Assembly (NCBI GenBank): GCA_027007615.1
Contig: JALTFB010000068.1
Location: 1-16,006, forward strand
Direction: 5' to 3'
Source: Candidatus Shapirobacteria bacterium
Lineage (GTDB): Bacteria; Patescibacteriota; Microgenomatia; UBA12405; UBA6130
DNA: 16,006 nt
Positions 12,855-16,006 of the stretch are shown here, one piece after another. Position 1 is the first letter of the stretch. Every line of letters starts with the position of its first letter. Position numbers and translations under genes: made by a program. The notes under the pieces were generated by a model. It was not told the origin of the DNA and searched no databases. It was given only the letters and a program-made list of their open reading frames with translations.

Positions 12855-14498
12855 ATGTTATTCTTGAAAAGAATGGCTTATAGAATTACTCATTGGTTTA
12901 GGGGTTGCCATCTTTGGCGCCGCCAACGGACAATTACGGCAGCCGCTTTAATTTTAGTGGTCACTTTTACGGTTTCCATGCTACTGGGACTTTGGCGCGA
13001 TCGTCTTCTTTACGCCACTTTTTACGCTTGTTGCGCTCCGCAGCTTGATGTTTACAACGCTGCCTTTAAGATTCCCGATTTTCTCTTTGCGCTATTAGTC
13101 ACGGGCTCGCTATCAGCGGCTTTTATTCCTATTTTTTCCCAATTTCGGACTCGCAGCCATCGCCAAGCTTACGCGCTGGCAACGTCAGTCACGTTTTTAT
13201 TGGCTGGCCTCTTCCTTTTGGCAGGTTCTTTTATTTTTATATTTGCCCGCTCTTTAGCCAACATTGTTGCTCCCGGTTTTAGCGATAGCCAACTCAAACT
13301 TATGGTTTATTTCATCCACTGGATGTTATTAGGCCAAGCGTTTTTCCTTTTCAGCAGCCTTACTACCAGTATTTTACAGGCACGGAAAAGGTTTCTCTTT
13401 CCCGCTTTGGCGCCGATTTTTTATAACCTATCCATAATAATTGCCATTATTGGCTGGTCATCGCGTTTGGGGATGCTGGCGCCGGTTTTAGGAGTGGTTG
13501 TCGGCGCTTTTTTACACTGGCTGATTCAAGTGCCGGCGCTTATAAAGGCGGGTTTTTATTTTGCTTGGCCAACGCAATTGTGGTCCAAAGGAATAAGTAA
13601 AATCATTTCCTTGATGATTCCCCGCTCTTTAGCTTTGGCGCTTGACGAGATTGCTGCTACATTGGCAATTTTTCTGGCTAGCGGCTTACCGTCTGGAAGC
13701 TTGTCGCTCTTTTATCTTTCACAGCATCTCTATGTAATTCCGGTGCGCCTTTTTGGGATTACTTTGGGCCAGGCGATTTTTCCTTCCTTTTCCCAATTAA
13801 TAGCCCGCCGCCGCCGCTGGGCGTTTCGGGAACGCTTTTTAAAAGCGTTTCATTTAGTTTTTTACTTAACATCGTTTGTTACGGTAATGATGTTGGTCTT
13901 ACGCCTTCCTTTAGTACGCCTTCTTTTTGGCAGCCGCCAGTTTCCTTGGGCAGCTACAGTTATGACGGGCCGCCTTTTAGCTTATTTGGCTCCGGCAATC
14001 TTAGCTCAAGCAGGCATCCAAATTTTGGTAAGGGTGTTTTATTCTTTTCAAGACACCAAGACAACGTTTTTAGCGGCTTTGTGGTCGCTCATTATAAATG
14101 TAGCCATAAGCGTGCCGGGAGTATATATTTTCGGCTGGGGTATTTATGCAATTGTTGCCGCTATTTCTTTAGCTAGCGTTTTCCAATTTGGAATTTTATT
14201 TATCATTTTGATGGTTCGCCTGAATCATTGGCAGAAAGAAATACGCCTAAACGGTACTTTTTTCGGTCGCCTTTTAATAGTCAATCTCTTAGCGGGCTTG
14301 GCGGCTTGGGGATTAATGCATTTCTTTGATAGTTTCGTATTTGACACCAGCCGTGTTTTTGGCCTGTTCTTACTTACTGGCCTTTCGTTTTCAGGGGGAT
14401 TAACAACCTACCTTGTCCTATCATGGCGTCTCGACCTTTTCAGCTTTTTCTCTCCGGCTTGGCGGCGGCTTTTGGCTGACAAGAAATTGCCCTTTTGA
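12855..14498 (+). CDS. murJ: MurJ/MviN lipid II flippase
   Basis: A MOP-superfamily membrane protein that moves lipid-linked peptidoglycan precursor to the outer face of the membrane. The 547 residues contain about 14 helices. The N-terminal signature is clear: LGLWRDRLLYATF (44-56), DVYNAAFKIPDFLFALLVTGSL (65-86; the family's D-Y-x-x-A-x-x-I-P-D), and SAAFIPIFSQF just after. Further matches are ILQARKRFLFPALAPIFYN and RVFYSFQDTKTTF. A basic N-terminal extension of about 25 residues precedes the first helix. ATG 12855 and ATG 12873 are both possible starts and neither has a good ribosome site. It implies that the cell makes a peptidoglycan-type precursor. It is divergent from rpsT; its stop codon overlaps the -35 of the next promoter. 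Confidence 0.93.
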   Translation: MLFLKRMAYRITHWFRGCHLWRRQRTITAAALILVVTFTVSMLLGLWRDRLLYATFYACCAPQLDVYNAAFKIPDFLFALLVTGSLSAAFIPIFSQFRTRSHRQAYALATSVTFLLAGLFLLAGSFIFIFARSLANIVAPGFSDSQLKLMVYFIHWMLLGQAFFLFSSLTTSILQARKRFLFPALAPIFYNLSIIIAIIGWSSRLGMLAPVLGVVVGAFLHWLIQVPALIKAGFYFAWPTQLWSKGISKIISLMIPRSLALALDEIAATLAIFLASGLPSGSLSLFYLSQHLYVIPVRLFGITLGQAIFPSFSQLIARRRRWAFRERFLKAFHLVFYLTSFVTVMMLVLRLPLVRLLFGSRQFPWAATVMTGRLLAYLAPAILAQAGIQILVRVFYSFQDTKTTFLAALWSLIINVAISVPGVYIFGWGIYAIVAAISLASVFQFGILFIILMVRLNHWQKEIRLNGTFFGRLLIVNLLAGLAAWGLMHFFDSFVFDTSRVFGLFLLTGLSFSGGLTTYLVLSWRLDLFSFFSPAWRRLLADKKLPF

Positions 14499-14524
14499 CA
14501 TCATTCTCCCCTTTGCCCTATACT
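14495..14524 (+). promoter_or_regulatory. Promoter of the pilus-assembly genes
   Basis: TTGACA (14495-14500), 18-base spacer, TATACT (14519-14524). The TGA of the murJ stop is part of the -35. The leader to ATG 14539 is about eight bases and includes AAGAGG two bases from the start, so initiation is nearly leaderless. Confidence 0.68.
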
Positions 14525-14538
14525 GGAAATAAGAGGTT

Positions 14539-15105
14539 ATGAAAAAAAAGCGGCAGATTTCCCTTTTAGGCAAGAAGTCTTTGGGGCTTCTTACTTTGGA
14601 GCGCCTTGTTTATTGGCTGACAACAATGGGCAGAGGTGTTTTGGTGATTGTGGAATTCGTGGTCTTGTTAGCCTTCTTTTCGCGTTTTTGGCTGGATGCT
14701 CGCAATAATGATTTAGGTGAATTGGTTCGCCAGCGCCGAGCTGTTTTGGCGACGATGGCGGGTTTTGAAAATGATTTTAATCAACTGAGAGCAAGGGCTA
14801 ACAAAGCTGAAAAGTATTTGTACGGCGAGAAGAATTTAGTTTACCCGTTAGCCCTATTGTCACGGTCTCTGCCCCCGGGCCTAGTGGTCCAAAATATGTC
14901 TACCGACTGGCAGTTGCCTTCTCCCCGAGCCTACTTGGTTGTTAAAGTGTCTTCGCCTGAATCTTTAGCCTTTTTTTTGCAAAGACTGTCTCGCGTAAAG
15001 GAAATAACTAAAGTAAAAGTTAGCCGGGCTGAGAAGAAAAGCCTAGAGACAGGCACGAGCGTCAATTTGATTATCAGTTTCAATCGCCTGATGAATAAAA
15101 AATAA
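14539..15105 (+). CDS. PilN-like pilus assembly protein
   Basis: Resembles PilN of the type IV pilus inner-membrane platform, which links cytosolic PilM to PilO. The 188 residues have a basic cytosolic tail with ISLLGKK (7-13), comparable to the INLLP motif by which PilN binds PilM, one membrane helix (about 31-50), a coiled-coil stretch (about 52-95) and a C-terminal alpha/beta domain (about 108-185) of the ferredoxin-like kind. Primary sequence similarity is weak, so the call rests on topology and on the PilO-like gene ten bases downstream. No pilM gene is adjacent. An alternative is a GspL/GspM-type secretion platform protein. Confidence 0.65.
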   Translation: MKKKRQISLLGKKSLGLLTLERLVYWLTTMGRGVLVIVEFVVLLAFFSRFWLDARNNDLGELVRQRRAVLATMAGFENDFNQLRARANKAEKYLYGEKNLVYPLALLSRSLPPGLVVQNMSTDWQLPSPRAYLVVKVSSPESLAFFLQRLSRVKEITKVKVSRAEKKSLETGTSVNLIISFNRLMNKK

Positions 15106-15115
15106 ATCAAGACCA

Positions 15116-15817
15116 ATGAAGGTGAAACTATCAATTGGTAAGTTGTTTGCCGACTTTAAGCGAGGCTTTTTGGTTAGAGTCGGCAACAATAAAGAAATAG
15201 CCAAGTTGCGCAAGCAGTGGCTCGATATCATTAGCGACAGGAATCAGTGGCGGTACCTAGAGGCATCGCTAACATTGCTCTTGATAATTCTTCTGACGCT
15301 CTTCGCCCTTAAGCCGACAGTTTTTGCCATTAGCCGGCTTTTGGGGCAGCTAAAAGCCCGCCGCACCGTGGCGGTCAAGATGCAAAATAAGATTAATCGA
15401 TTGGTAACGGCGCAAGATGTTTTTTTCAATTTCCAAAACAAAATAAGCCTTTTGAATTCCTATTATCCGCAGCAACCGCAAATATTGGAAGGGAGCAGCC
15501 AACTGATAGGCTTAGCCTTGAAAAATAATTTGGAAGTTGAAACATTTTCTACCGGCCAATGGCAATTGCCGACCAAAACCGCCGTTCCCGGAAAAATAGG
15601 TTTTAATCTTGCCGCGAACGGATGTTTCTTTGATGTGGAAAATTTCTTGAAAGATTTATTCATTATAAGGAGAGCAGTGACCATAGAAAGGTATAGTTTG
15701 ATGGTGGCAAAAACCGGAGAGAGGCATAAATTTTTGAAATGCGGAAAAGAAACGCTAAAACTGAGTTTAGAGGGTTATCTGGGTTTCTCGCCTTTGGGGC
15801 AAGGCCGGCGAAGATGA
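15116..15817 (+). CDS. PilO-like pilus assembly protein
   Basis: A bitopic protein of 233 residues. It has a basic cytosolic tail of about 47 residues, one membrane helix (about 48-68), a coiled-coil region (about 72-105) and a periplasm-side alpha/beta domain (about 118-225). This is the layout of PilO, which heterodimerises with PilN. The tail before the helix is longer than usual for PilO. It lies ten bases after the PilN-like gene and its stop overlaps the next start as ATGA, so the three genes form one unit. The identification is from topology and gene order, not from a diagnostic motif. Confidence 0.62.
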   Translation: MKVKLSIGKLFADFKRGFLVRVGNNKEIAKLRKQWLDIISDRNQWRYLEASLTLLLIILLTLFALKPTVFAISRLLGQLKARRTVAVKMQNKINRLVTAQDVFFNFQNKISLLNSYYPQQPQILEGSSQLIGLALKNNLEVETFSTGQWQLPTKTAVPGKIGFNLAANGCFFDVENFLKDLFIIRRAVTIERYSLMVAKTGERHKFLKCGKETLKLSLEGYLGFSPLGQGRRR

Positions 15818-16006
15818 ACAATGCAAGGGCAAATTTAGCACAAAAGCGCTTTTGGCATTGGCTGATTTTTATTATGGCAATAATAACATTAGTTACTTTC
15901 AGCGCAATTGCCCTGGCCGGTTACCACCGCCTCACCGGAAAAAATGACTTAAAAGCGACGGCTTCTCTTTTGCATCCTTTCCGGGGAGACCTTAATATGG
16001 CAATAT
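15814..16006 (+). CDS. Single-pass membrane protein, cut by the window end
   Basis: Only the first 64 codons are present. ATG 15814 overlaps the stop of the PilO-like gene as ATGA, which supports translational coupling. The visible part has a short basic N-terminus (MNNARANLAQKR), a membrane helix at about 16-36 and then a polar stretch with TGKNDLKATASLLHPFRGDL. Its position suggests a third component of the pilus platform (for example a PilP-like role), but no family motif is visible in this fragment. Confidence 0.7.
   Translation, partial: MNNARANLAQKRFWHWLIFIMAIITLVTFSAIALAGYHRLTGKNDLKATASLLHPFRGDLNMAI

Overview
The window looks like a chromosomal segment of a small-genome bacterium of the Patescibacteria (Candidate Phyla Radiation) type. 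The reasons are compact one-domain enzymes, short or diverged glycolytic proteins, a three-helix membrane protein next to an aberrant WecA/MraY-like transferase, a DUF134/zinc-ribbon protein, PEGA and SH3 domains in one secreted protein, and pilus-assembly proteins of the PilN/PilO type. No phage, transposon or CRISPR material is visible. The lineage is an inference from gene content; I cannot name a phylum. Layout: (1) 43-3973, plus strand, is a sugar-phosphate cluster: archaeal-type triosephosphate isomerase, ribose-5-phosphate isomerase B, phosphoglycerate kinase, then (with its own promoter) glyceraldehyde-3-phosphate dehydrogenase and a ribulose-phosphate 3-epimerase. Start and stop codons overlap or nearly touch except before GAPDH. 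Together these genes join the non-oxidative pentose-phosphate branch to lower glycolysis. (2) 3963-4828 holds a divergent pair, acylphosphatase (minus) and a LOG-family protein (plus), whose start codons lie only 17 bases apart around one shared, symmetrical -10 box. (3) 4829-5254 has no gene. It carries three copies of a hairpin-forming dispersed repeat, then a consensus promoter with a CIRCE-like operator for hsp20. (4) 5255-5861 holds Hsp20, a strong intrinsic terminator and tRNA-Ile(GAU). (5) 5881-7985 holds DUF72 and DUF134-zinc ribbon genes (minus), and a PEGA/SH3 lipo- or membrane-anchored protein (plus) expressed divergently from a shared -35 region. (6) 7982-12793, minus strand, runs rpsT, a GT-C mannosyltransferase-like protein, a GT2 glycosyltransferase, a small membrane protein and a WecA/MraY-like transferase: an envelope-glycan locus attached to a ribosomal gene. 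(7) 12855 to the end, plus strand, holds the MurJ lipid II flippase, then PilN-like and PilO-like proteins and the start of a further single-pass membrane protein. The most striking global signal is translational. Seven transcription units (TIM, GAPDH, acylphosphatase, LOG, PEGA protein, GT-C protein, S20) have a good -10 box ending only 5-8 bases before the start codon and lack a properly spaced Shine-Dalgarno, so their mRNAs would be leaderless. In contrast Hsp20 and an internal start inside the DUF134 gene carry textbook AAAGGAGGTGA sites. The window therefore seems to use two initiation modes side by side.
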